Shown here piece by piece: positions 43,901-52,300 of a DNA stretch of 64,000 nucleotides (its first letter is position 1; each line of letters opens with the position of its first letter). The position numbers and the translations under genes were made by a program. Location: positions 131,347,001 to 131,411,000 of the forward strand of contig CM075346.1 in NCBI GenBank assembly GCA_037693485.1, given 5' to 3'. Below the pieces are notes generated by a model. The model searched no databases. It saw nothing but the letters and a program-made list of their open reading frames with translations, and was not told where the DNA came from. The DNA comes from Kitagawia praeruptora. Taxonomy: Eukaryota; Streptophyta; Magnoliopsida; Apiales; Apiaceae.

Positions 43901-44086
43901 CTTCGACTTGCACTTCCTTTGCCATTTTTTCATTTTCTCGGAACCTTTTTCCAAGTTGTTGACTCTTTCATTCATCGTCTTCAGATAGTCCATGATGTTC
44001 TTGTTACTAACATCATCACCACCTTTGTTTCGTCCATTACCATCCTGAGACGGTGTTTTATCACTTTCAGAATTGTCACTCGCCAT
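37928..44086 (-). CDS. Tat-D gag-pro-pol polyprotein (2052 aa)
   Basis: I place the start at ATG 44084-44086 (MASDNSE); the frame is open 23 codons further, but that part is the primer site and leader. Positions here count from this ATG. Basic/acidic N-terminus to 300. Capsid motif FNTEMDVYQ near 313. Zinc motif CAFHEVNGHETADC near 570. Protease DNGSS near 718. RT with YVDD at 1190-1193. First RNase H with catalytic-site changes (VSEYSISAVL where Asp is usual; RTSFPL where Asp is usual). Second RNase H intact: D1487, E1525, D1549, D1599. Integrase: H1705, H1712, C1743, C1746 and D1775, D1835, E1871 (35-residue spacing). One uninterrupted ORF encodes all enzymes, so the copy may be autonomous. 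Confidence 0.95.
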   Translation of the reverse strand: MASDNSESDKTPSQDGNGRNKGGDDVSNKNIMDYLKTMNERVNNLEKGSEKMKKWQRKCKSKSKKKNVTPTRLNFESEDNIEDNTDHVPSEEDAEEPVEEEYEGDQSDVPETQGAEGSPTRSLSVFDRVGKKLTNKDLRHKLIHTGSKDQRDGNGGSTTQGSRERRERSQTVPPKSISRRSRSDGRRNYRQSSHSSWHRNRRSRSTGVPTGGGTDQDSGSHQSSVPRRSKTANEDDDSESDTLSDGENGQFRMSDWKKALEKIKEEKKFKSGITAGSPFSVKVKKAALPRFFKMNTDLKFNGNSDPVEYLSRFNTEMDVYQVEDLARCRLLASTLTGNAHQWFKRLAEGSIKSWRRMGDQFISQFRATVAYAPPVNTLANIKQETHESLRQYFKRFNEQVPKVKKASDETLKNFLIAGVRPGTEFWKELQTEEPGTLAEFYQQAERHKVIEESMAKLSKDTSSRGWSRNKRNRSYSPKRDSNKRASGSGTAGLGAPRYDDKTAPIAVNATKDRVSAKDRLTPKANFQKYSEYTPLTVPISHILEVNEKNGLFRRPYRAGPPGVKDQGKYCAFHEVNGHETADCRHLKDQIEELIRGGYLTEFVAQEAKKYKEGRDNKDKAPGNQERTTRANSIHTIFGGPYLGGSSRNARDRYAREARDKPLTNVFHLAERPPKLFKGETADISFTEEDAKWVHHPHNDALVVTVSIGGMNVHRVLVDNGSSVNILAYTTFQKLGLLDKELLPTNNELYGFTGNPVQIMGRVKLPLTLGVDPCKATQMAEFMVVNEDISHNAILGRPVLKDMRVVTSIYHFSMKFPTPNGIGCVKGCKHESRECYNRAVQAAEKADKPIQIEEKADGEALMRSHGLEPQKFERASCNAIMIVELPDEPTEEVPNFRGVVPPQSLLLEAAEKNDEIHNISLEGIVKSASDDDLDGAMLENENQGAERGLPVEIDIDPRMPGTLEKAGAAEDTIPILVDAEDPSKILKIGQQVDKNTRERLIAFLKSNLDVFAWCHSDMVGIDPKVMCHRLNIDPERRGIRQKRRPVSGERATALQEEVDRLLKAGLIKESFYPTWLANPVLVQKPNGKWRTCVDFTDLNKACPKDSFPLPRIDQLVDATAGHALLSFMDAYSGYNQIPMFEPDQEHTSFITDRGLYCYVGMPFGLLNAGATYQRLVNMMFKEQIGKTMEVYVDDMLVKSKVAADHVLHLSEMFDILRKYRMKLNPQKCVFGVESGKFLGFIVNHRGIEANPAKIKALLELRSPRNVKEVQGLTGRVAALNRFVSRSSDKCKEFFKAIKKGQNFEWTPECEEAFKKLKEQLGSPPLLSKPLEGEVLILYLAVSEYSISAVLIREEEQVQYPVYYVSKRLLDAETRYPSMEKLAYALILASRKLRPYFQAHKIEVRTSFPLRQVMHKPEASGRMMKWAVELGQFEIDYKPRTAIKGQALADFLLEFPPDFEVTREDCTPVAPVTEGDAESPQLWWNLYVDGAVNNNGGGAGIELVSPEGHRIQSAIHFGFRATNNDAEYEALIAGLKLALEMKVEYINVFSDSMLIVWQIKGSFQSRGPRTELYMRYAQELISRFKLLNLNQIPRVENANADALAKLGSQKEAVLLGVIPLEVQLQPSIHREETMEIDSSMESQWTTPIREYITKGTLPEDKDEARKLKYKAARYVIYDGILYKRGFNQPLLKCISGNECEYILREIHEGICGNHSGGTSLAHKILRQGYYWPTMKTDAYDFAKACDQCQRFANFNSNPAVELRPIGSPWPFAIWGIDLIGELPKGRGGVKYAVVAVDYFTKWAEAEPLATITAGKLKEFVKRAIICRYGVPYKLISDNGKQFDSREMRSLCEDLEIKKDFSAVCHPQSNGQTEAVNKIIKHTLKAKLEDKKGNWQEELPMVLWSYNTTPRSTTGESPFVLTYGCEAMVPVEVGTGSYRRDNFSQESNEIHQRLALDMVEENRATAQLKLAAYQQRTRKYYNNKVRPRPLKVGDLVLRRMMPNMRVPGHGAFGANWEGPYKIKSIFWEGTYHLEDMDGNTIPRAWNAEHLKKYYQ

Positions 44087-44113
44087 ATCTCCTCCAAATG
44101 ACGACTTTTGAGG

Positions 44114-44131
44114 CCCCTCCTTCGGGCGCCA
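44114..44131 (-). other. Tat-D primer binding site
   Basis: On the minus strand TGGCGCCCGAAGGAGGGG starts two bases inside the 5' LTR. It differs at two positions from the complement of the plant tRNA-Asn 3' end (TGGCGCTAGAAGGAGGGG). The first 11 bases instead resemble a tRNA-Lys acceptor. The true primer is uncertain. Confidence 0.75.
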
Positions 44132-44133
44132 AT

Positions 44134-45086
44134 TGTTGTGGGAGGATTTTAGCACAACAGATTATGAGGCCTCGTGCTGGAATAGCGCCAATAAACAAGG
44201 AATCGTCCAACCACCCAGAAAGGCTCGTGGTTGATGATCAATGACTAGCCGCCCAGGAAGGCACACGACTAGGGTTACCGAAGAACACGGGATGTGGTTC
44301 CTCGGAAGGATCGGACTGAATCTACGGGATGAGAGCTCAAGGACCAGATGTTGGCCAGCCAAGAACCCTAATTTGGCTGTGTCACACAAGAGTGCACGTG
44401 CTCTAGCTACTCAAGGAGTGTAAAGTGTCGAAGAAGATCCCGTAAACTGCCTACATACCACTATTTATAGTGGATCAAGCCCCGATGTAGTTCTTGAATG
44501 ATATGATTGTTTGTTCATGATGAGTTATCCTCTCTCCAGTGGGATAATGACTGTTATTTCTGATAATAATCGAGTGTGATGTATAAAATCAGGTTACCAA
44601 GCAGTTTAGGTAACATAGAATGATTATCTCTTGTATTTATCATGATTTTGTATCATTTATCAAGTATATATGACATATATCCTCAAATAACTGAATGTTT
44701 ATCTATTTGAGAGTGTTTTTAGATGATATAGACGTATTCCTAAAAAATAGGAGGCGTGCCTTATCTGTATTGGCAGCCTAATCAGGCTTCCGGCGGAAGC
44801 TGGGGGTACCGCCCGGTAGCCTGGCTCCGGTACCCCCTCCCGGTAACCCCTATCACGGGAGCTACTCTGGAAGCTCTACTGGATGACTGGTAATAGTTAT
44901 AGGTTATCCTCAAGGGGATGCCTTGATACCCTTAGCCATGTGTTCCCGTGCTGCAGCGTACATGGTAACCCCTAGGGCTACCGTAGGCCTCCGGAAACCT
45001 GACAGATTACTCATTCTCTTCATGGATCTGGACCCTAATCCTCTAGTGGGCCTAAATCTAACCCATGCGAGATTTTGGTCACAACA
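44134..45086 (-). repeat. Tat-D 5' LTR
   Basis: This is the transcription-initiating LTR. The minus-strand TATA box CTATAAATAG (plus 44461-44470) sits in the perfect palindrome CCACTATTTATAGTGG (44458-44473). Comparison with the left LTR gives about seven substitutions and one indel. Confidence 0.96.
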
Positions 45087-45091
45087 AATGG

Positions 45092-45309
45092 ATATTAGAA
45101 TATTTTGGACACAACCTGTTAGAAAGCAAGAGCACTTGAAAAAAGAGTAAGTTAATCTATATTTATGTAACATTGCAACAAATTGAAGAATATTCATGAT
45201 CACAAATAATAAAAAACAAAATTTCACAATAAAGCTAGAATATCCCCGTCCCTTGCACGGGTAACGAAGCTAGTTCTATCAATATCATAACAGTCAGTCA
45301 ATTATAATA
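45092..45309. mobile_element. possible Helitron 3' end
   Basis: CCCGT (45245-45249) and ACGGG (45257-45261) form a short hairpin, and CTAG follows at 45270-45273, about nine bases later. This layout resembles the 3' terminus of plant Helitrons. I cannot identify the 5' TC end, and Tat-D may have inserted into this element. Confidence 0.35.
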
Positions 45310-45481
45310 TTCCCTCCGTTCTAAATTGTATGAACCAGTTTGATTTTCACGGAGATTAAGAAAATGTAGTAAAAAAAGAGTAAAGTTAGTTGAAAAGTGG
45401 GTAAAGTGGTGGGACCTATCAATATTTAATAATAGATTTGAGATAGTGGAGAAAAATAGTGGATGTAATAGTATTTATTTA

Positions 45482-45601
45482 TGTTGGAGTAAGTGTATTA
45501 AATTGCCAATCCCTTACAATGTTGGGGTTACAAGTATATTTATAATGACCTAATTGGGCCTTTAATGGGCTTGACTATCTAAGTGGGCCTCTGGCCCAAC
45601 A
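45482..45601 (-). repeat. Tat-C 3' LTR (120 bp)
   Basis: This copy is identical to 55043-55162. It is compact and rich in TGGGCC/GGCCCA words (for example AAGTGGGCC, CTGGCCCAACA, AATTGGGCC). Confidence 0.95.
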
Positions 45602-45617
45602 TTCAGTCCCCCCCTAA
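45602..45617 (-). other. Tat-C polypurine tract
   Basis: On the minus strand TTAGGGGGGGACTGAA directly abuts the 3' LTR. Confidence 0.88.
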
Positions 45618-45738
45618 GTATGAAAGTATCTTCAGATCTTTCTAAATTATTTTACATAAAGCCCAATTTTTGCAAAAAGGAAAAGAAAGGAAAAAAAAAG
45701 TTTTTTGCTCCTTGGTTTGAATTGGACGTGACACGCAG

Positions 45739-45746
45739 CTATATAC
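45739..45746 (+). promoter_or_regulatory. TATA-like box of the Tat-C antisense gene
   Basis: CTATATAC lies about 250 bases before the ATG at 45990, with pyrimidine-rich sequence between them. The adjacent 3' LTR, with its TGGGCC words, ends only about 140 bases further upstream and could act as promoter on this strand too. Confidence 0.45.
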
Positions 45747-45989
45747 GTAGTGGCTGAAGGGTTGTGTCTGTTCACTTCTCCATGTCTTGGGACTAACACC
45801 GGCAGTTGTAGAGGTAATATATTCACTTTACTCTTCTCTTTTCTCTATAAGTTTTCTTGTTTTGTTCTTTTCCTGTTTCTTTCTTTTATCATCTTCTTTC
45901 GTTGCTCTTCTCTTGATATTTGAGGTACTCTTCCTGTCTCTTCTCTGTCTTTTCTTTTTATTTTCTTGCTTTCTTCCTTGTCTGGTACT

Positions 45990-48020
45990 ATGAAGGCTAT
46001 CATCGCCTCTTGTTCTTCGACTGAGAGTGTTCCTCAAAACGATGGGGGGAATGATGTGGAGAGTCCTGTTGTCGAGACTACTACTTGTTCTCATTATCTT
46101 CTTCGTACCTCCCCTTCTGTAAAAGCTTTGTCTTTTTCTCCTGGTTGTCATGAGAGTTCTATTAGTAGGGTTCGTTCGGTTGTTGGGTCTGGTTCGCAGA
46201 CCCCTTCTGTCGATGATGTTGTTAGACCCCGTTCTGGTGCTAGTTTTGAGTCCAATAAGTCTTTTAATAAGCCCAGCTTCTATGCTACACACCCCTTAGA
46301 CCTTGATAAGTTATCAGGGTACGTTTCTTTCTCTGCTGGTTATAATGCCTTTGCCCCTAGTATAAATGACCGAATGTGGAAACCTCCTCGACCTGGTTGT
46401 CAAGCCATCCCTGATGTATACTTTGAATATGGGCTTAGATTACCTTTACACCCCTTCTTTCGTTTTATCCTTCAGATCCTTGGGTGTGGTTTGGGCCAAT
46501 TGGTACCAAACATGGTGCTTCAGATTAATGGGATTATTGCTAGGTGTTACGAACTCCGACAATTCCCTAGTCTTGACTTGTTCTTCTCAATCTTTCGAGT
46601 AAAGAATACTGGAATACAGTTTTATGTTGACAAGAAAGAGGGATGTAGAAAGTTGGTTGAGGCTCCTGCTTCTAATTCTGGTTGGCACCCTTTGTGGGCT
46701 TGGTATGAGGGTCACGAACTAGGAACCATAGGACCTTGGCGAACTCTCTGCGCTGGTCGTGTGAAGTCTGTAAACCTTTTGGGGTCGAGAGCCGCTTCTG
46801 ACTTGCAAGTTTTTCTTGGTTCTGAAGTTAGATATCAGCCCGAGGAGTTCTTAGATGCTAAATTCTTGAATGATCATTGTTGTAAGCTAGTATATGTGTT
46901 GAATCTTTGTATTACTTTGCTTTTCCTTTTGTTCATATTGATTTGCTTTTACCTTTTGACTTGTAGTGACTGGACCAGCACTGCTTGAATTGGTGAGCCT
47001 TTTTGCAAACATGCCTACTGAAGAGTTTTTGGCCCTTCTCGTGAAGAGCAAGGCTGCTGGAGCGTCAACCATGATTCCCAATGTTAAATTGGAAAGTGGC
47101 CCAGAGGCAATTTCGAAGAGTTTTGTTTCCCCTTCCAGTGTGATTGAGGTTGATGCTGCTGGTACTGCTGTTGTGAAAGACAAAGAAAAGAAGAGACATC
47201 GCGAAGGTCACTTTTCCAAGGGCCATCATTCAAAGAAGCTGAAGGATATGGTGGAGCTTCCGTCCTCTGATGGTAATGTTGGGGCTTTGGTGTCTCCCAA
47301 GGGTGGTACTAACGTCGTGAGAGGCCTTCGTGGCTGTAAGGATTTAGTTGATCAGGTATTCTTATCTTTGTCTTTATCTGTTTTTACTTCGATTGTCGTT
47401 GTGTATGATTGCTTCCTTTCTGAACTTCTTGAGGATGTCTTTTTATCTTTAATTTGGTTCTTGTTTTGACCCAGTTATCTACTGAGATGGAGAAGCTTTT
47501 GAAGCTGGATGATCTTGTTGATGTTCTTGAAGTGAGGCGACTTCGTGGAGAGGTAAGTGAGCTGAAGGTGGCTAACAAGAACCTGGAAGAGACTTCTCAG
47601 AATCTGGTTAAGGAGAATACTATTGCTGCTGATAAGCTCTTTGCTTCATTGACTGAGAAATCCCATCTTATTACTGAGTGTGATGCTCTGAGTGATCAAG
47701 TAAAGAATTTGCAGTTGGATAATCAGACTCTGAAAGATGCTGTGAAGACCTCAGAAGAATGTCTTGCTAAGAAGATGGATGTCTGGATGGAAGAGAAGGC
47801 TGCTCTGATGACTAAAATGGAAGACCTATCTGTTCAATTGGCGAAGTGTCAAGCTGAATCTTTGTCATCTTTTGAAGAAGGCTACAATGAAGGTGTTGGA
47901 CGTCTTGCTAAGGCTGGAATTGATGTGGTGGACCATTCGTTTGATCGTTATCTGGCTGATGTTGCGAAAGGAGGTGAAGCTGGAAAGACTGGTTCATCAG
48001 ACTCTGCGCCCAAGAATTGA
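45990..48020 (+). CDS. Tat-C antisense gene, three exons, 608 aa, PF04195-like with coiled coil
   Basis: The exons are 45990-46881, 46967-47355 and 47475-48020. Introns of 85 and 119 bp have GT-AG ends (GTAAGC...TTGTAG; GTATTC...CCCAG) and the spliced frame is 609 codons without interruption. Exon 1 has YGLRLPLHPFFRFILQILG and then LVPNMVLQINGIIARCYEL, resembling PF04195 and the same region of the Tat-D antisense protein. Exon 3 is a coiled coil of about 110 residues ending near FEEGYNEGVGRLAKAG, again like Tat-D. The first intron is phase 1 in both elements. The function is unknown. It cannot be a gag-pol product because it is on the other strand. Confidence 0.78.
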
Positions 48021-49301
48021 AGGTTTATTTATCTGCCTGGGGTATGCCCCTGTAGGCCATGTAACTTTATTGCTATCGCTTTTGTTTTATCCAAACTTTC
48101 GTCATGATGATCGAGTCATTTGAACTGTTGTGATATTTTGCTTTGTTATCTTGACCTTGGATGGTATCTCCTTGCTTTGGTGAATCTTTCCTTTAGCTTA
48201 CCAGTTAGTAGCTTTTGTTAAATACCTTTGTATTGTGATATTGTTGATGGCGTCCGAGAAAGTAATTCTAGGTAGTTTGGAGTAACCACAGTAGGAGTTG
48301 CTCAGCTTTATTTTTGTAATTAGCTTTGAGCATGCTTCTGTATTTGACGTGTGCTTCCTTTTTCTTCTTTATGTAAATGTTCATGAACTTTAAGGAGTAC
48401 AAATAGACTTTCAAGGGTGGCGAAATGGAGAAATGGAGAGATAAAGGTTGCTTTACTCCGCTTTGCATGTACTTTTGGTCTGATTTCAACTATCTTTTTC
48501 CTTTTTCCTTTCGAGATGTTTTTCTACTTGGTGTACTTTTGACTTTATTCTTCATTGAAGGTGAACTTTACCTTTTCTTCGTAGTTTTGGTATTTTTGGA
48601 GTATTTTGGCGGATTTTACCTCTTCTTTTTTTATTTTTGGCGTTTTTGGAGTGTTTTGGCGGACTTTACCTTTTCTTCGTACTTTTGGTGTTTTTGGAAT
48701 TCTTTGGCGGACTTTACCTTTTCTTTGTATTTTTGGCGTTTTTTGGAGTATTTTGGTGAACTTTACCTTTATCTTTTCGATTTCCTTTAGTAGCTTTGCG
48801 TATGCATGGAGAGATGTTTGGGCTCTTTTCTCTATTTGGGGCGTGCCAAATATTTTGGCTTTGGTGGTGCGTATTTACCTTTATTTTTGTTCATGGCGAA
48901 TTTTCATACGTCCCCGGAGAGTTCGAGCCGTTTAGGCTGTTTTGCGGTGATCGGAGCACTCCTTTTTAGTGCACCTTGTTCTTTTGGTGTTTCCATCGTT
49001 GAATATATTACTAGGGCATTTTTACCTTGTGTTTCCTGGAAACTTGGGATGCGAGGAATTCATGGCGTTACCTTTTGGTATGGTTCCTCTTGATTTTACT
49101 TTGAATGTTGGCAAGCATTTAATCAAACAAAATGATATAATAATTTAAAGCAAAAGTCGATCTAAAGGAAAGGTTGATCTTATATCATGAATTATCAGGT
49201 GATAGAATAAGCTATGAATGCAGCTCAGATACATGAGAATCTAGAAATTCGTTCAATAACTTAAATAACTTAAAGAGGTAATTGATTCCTACCAGAGAAT
49301 T
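48021..49301. other. Tat-C non-coding region between antisense gene and pol
   Basis: It contains the presumed antisense 3' UTR, a short tandem array (48562-48790) and then GC-moderate sequence without a credible ORF. Plus-strand frames across the array reflect its T-rich composition. Confidence 0.6.
48562..48790. repeat. degenerate tandem repeat, ~49-bp unit, 5 copies
   Basis: The word ACTTTACC, with close variants, recurs at about 48564, 48612, 48662, 48709 and 48758, each time followed by TTTTCTTCGTA-like and TTTTTGGAGTATTTTGGCGG-like segments. It sits in the same place relative to pol and the antisense gene as the 143-bp array of Tat-D, but the sequences are unrelated. Confidence 0.85.
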
Positions 49302-52300
49302 TTATGGATAGAATTTCTTGAGGTGGATGGCATTCCAAGCATTCAAAACCGGAGTTCCGTCGAGGTGCTCAAGGCGGTAAGAACCAGAAGCAATGACCTT
49401 TGTGACCCGGTAAGGTCCTTCCCATGGCGGGGACATCTTGCTTTGCTTTGAGGGCATCGATGCTGCCGCTTCTCTTAGCACGAGGTCGTTGACCTGAAAG
49501 CTCCTTGGTTTGATTTTTGAATTGTACAGCTCTGCTACCTTGTCTTGATATTTGGCGGCTTTGACCTGTGAAGAGTTTCTGAGCTCCTCGAGGAGATCAA
49601 CATTTAGCCTTAAACCTTCTTCAGATGCCTTTGGGTCAAACTTTTCAATCCTCAGAGATTTGGAGCTTATTTCTACTGGTAGTACTGCTTCAGTTCCGTA
49701 CGCCATTCTGAACGGCGTTTCTCCTGTAGAGGCCTTTGGTGTGGTTCGGAGACTCCACAACACGTTTGGCAGTTCATCCACCCAATTTCTACTTGCTTCA
49801 AGCAATCTTTTCTTCAGTCCTTGCAAAATTGCCTTATTAGTGATTTCCACTTGTCCATTTGCTTGTGGGTATGCGACTGAGGCTTTAAGGTGTTGTATTT
49901 CGAGTTCAGTCATTGTGTTGACCCACTTTTCTCCCGTGAACTGTGTTCCATTATCTGTAATAACCATCATGGGCACCCCAAATCTGAACACTATATGTTC
50001 CATAAAGAAGTGCACCGCCTCGATCTCTCTTATTCTTGCCAAGGGCTTCGCCTCTATCCATTTTGTGAAGTAGTCAATTGCCACAATTATATACTGGCAC
50101 TGTTTGGAGCTTTTTGGCAGGGGTCCTACTAAGTCAATGCCCCACATGAAGAATGGGCATGGAGTCGTCGTGGGATTAAAGGGGACTGAGGGTCTGTGGT
50201 TCATTGACCCATACTTCTGACATGGTTCGCATCGCCTCGTGAACTCGTCACAGTCCTGGCGCATGGTAGGCCAGTAGATTCCGTGTCTCATAATTTTTAA
50301 CGCCATGTTTTTCCCAGCTAAATGATCACCGCAAATTCCTGAATGTACTTCAAGCATGACTATTTTTGCCTCATCTTGATTGACGCATTTGAGTAGTGGC
50401 TCGACCAAAGCTCTTCTAAACAACTTATTGTCGATTAAACAATAGTGTTTTGCCTTCACAGTCATTTTTCTCTCTTCTTTTTTATTCATCTGTGGATGGA
50501 CTCCTTGGATGAACTTGATGATGGGAGTCCTCCAATCCTCCTGTGTAGAAACACAAAGTACTTCTTTTTGAATTATCGAAGGTTCATTCAGCTCCTTGAA
50601 GTATACAGGCTCTGAGGTGTTTGGAGTATCTGACGTGGCCAATTTTGACAAGGCATCTGCCCATTGATTGTTAGATCTATCAATGTTGTTGATGGTCCAC
50701 GTTGTAAAACGTTGTAGTAACTCCGAGGTAACCTTTTTATATGCTGCCATTCTTTCATTGAGAGTTTTAAATTCTCCTAAAACTTGCTTTACAACCAGCT
50801 GGGAATCACAAAATATGTCTATGGCGGGTACCTCCAGATGTTGAGCTAGAATCAAACCTGCTATTAGACCTTCGTACTCTGCCTCATTGTTGGTTGTAGG
50901 GAATTTGAACTTGATGACCTGTCGGATGGTGAAGCCCTCAGGGCTTGTGAGTATAACCCCTGCTCCCCCAGCTTTTGAGGTGGATGACCCGTCCGTGAAC
51001 AAGGTCCAAACTTTATCTTTTGTGTCTGGTATTACCTCCCCTATCTTAGAAGAAGCAAATGTGCATTCTGTAATGAAGTCTGCTAAGGCTTGAGACTTTG
51101 TTGCAGTCCTGGGCTGGAACTCTAAGTGAAATTGACTTAACTCCACAGTCCATGAAGCTAATCTCCCCGTCATGTCAGGTTTGTGAAGTATTCGACGTAG
51201 GGGCTGATTTGTCATCACAATGATTGTTCTCCCTTGGAAATATTGCCTCAATTTTCTGCTAGCCATGACCAAGGCATATGCCAATTTCTCAATATTGGAG
51301 TACCTTGTCTCGGCGTCTTTGAGTATGTAGCTCGTATAGTACACAGGCTTTTGCTCAGCATCTACTTCTTTAACGAGTACAGCGGCTAAAGTAGAGTCTG
51401 ATGCTGACAAGTATAACTTTAAAGGCTCGCATTGAAGAGGTTTAGCCATGACTGGTGGGGTTACGAGAAAGTCTTTAATCCCTTGTAAGCTTTCCTCACA
51501 ATCTTTTGTCCAAGTAAAAGTCTTACATTTTGAAGCTTCTTTAATTGCTTCGTACATTGGTAGGCATTTCTTCGACGATTGGGGTATGAAACGTCTGAGA
51601 GCCGCTATGGACCCTGTGAGAACTTGGAGCTCCTTGAGGCATTTTGGAGCTGTCATATTTTGAATGGCTTTTATTTGGTTAGGATCTGCCTCTATACCTC
51701 TCTGAGTGAGCAAAAATCCCAAAAATCGGCCTCCACTCAAGCCAAAAGAGCACTTTGCTGGATTTAACCTCATGGAACTAGCCCTTATTCTCCCAAAGGT
51801 CTCTTTGAGGTCTTTAACGTGTTCTGAGGCTGTTGGTGACATTGCTATGATGTCATCAACGTAAACTTGGACGTTCCTTCCAATTTGAGGTGCAAATATT
51901 TTATCCATTGCGTACTGAAACGTTGCCCCTGCGTTTAGGAGACCAAAAGGAGTGACTTTGAACCCAAAGACCCCTTTATGGGTTATAAATGCTGTATCAT
52001 CTTGATCTTGTTCAGCCAACCTTATTTGGTTGTACCCCGAAAACGCATCCATGAAGGATAATAGCTCATTACCGGCGGTGGAATCGATGAGTTGATCGAT
52101 GTTAGGCAAAGGATAAAAATCTTTGGGGCATGCTTTGTTCAAGTCCGAATAATCTATGCACATCCTCCATTTGCCGTTGCTCTTTTTTACTAGAACCGGA
52201 TTAGCAATCCATTTTGGAAATTGTACGGGCTTAATGAAGTCCGCCTCGAGTAGTCTATCAATCTCTTTTTCAATAGCCTCTTGTTTTTCCTTGGAGAAAA

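Larger units (their letters stand above)
30956..45086 (-). mobile_element. Tat-lineage Ty3/gypsy LTR retrotransposon (Tat-D), 14.1 kb
   Basis: LTRs of 954 and 953 bp begin TGTTGTGGGAGG and end GGTCACAACA. AATGG flanks both ends (30951-30955 and 45087-45091). On the minus strand there is one long gag-pol ORF, internal polypurine-like motifs, a tandem-repeat array, and then a 3-exon gene on the opposite strand before the 3' LTR. A second RNase H between the first RNase H and the integrase is the hallmark of the Tat lineage. About seven substitutions separate the LTRs, and both the gag-pol ORF and the antisense gene are open. Confidence 0.95.

Noticed and set aside
48425..49093. Plus-strand ORFs of 95-121 codons rich in Phe, Leu and Trp
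   Set aside because: They reflect the T-rich 49-bp repeats and could be mistaken for membrane proteins.
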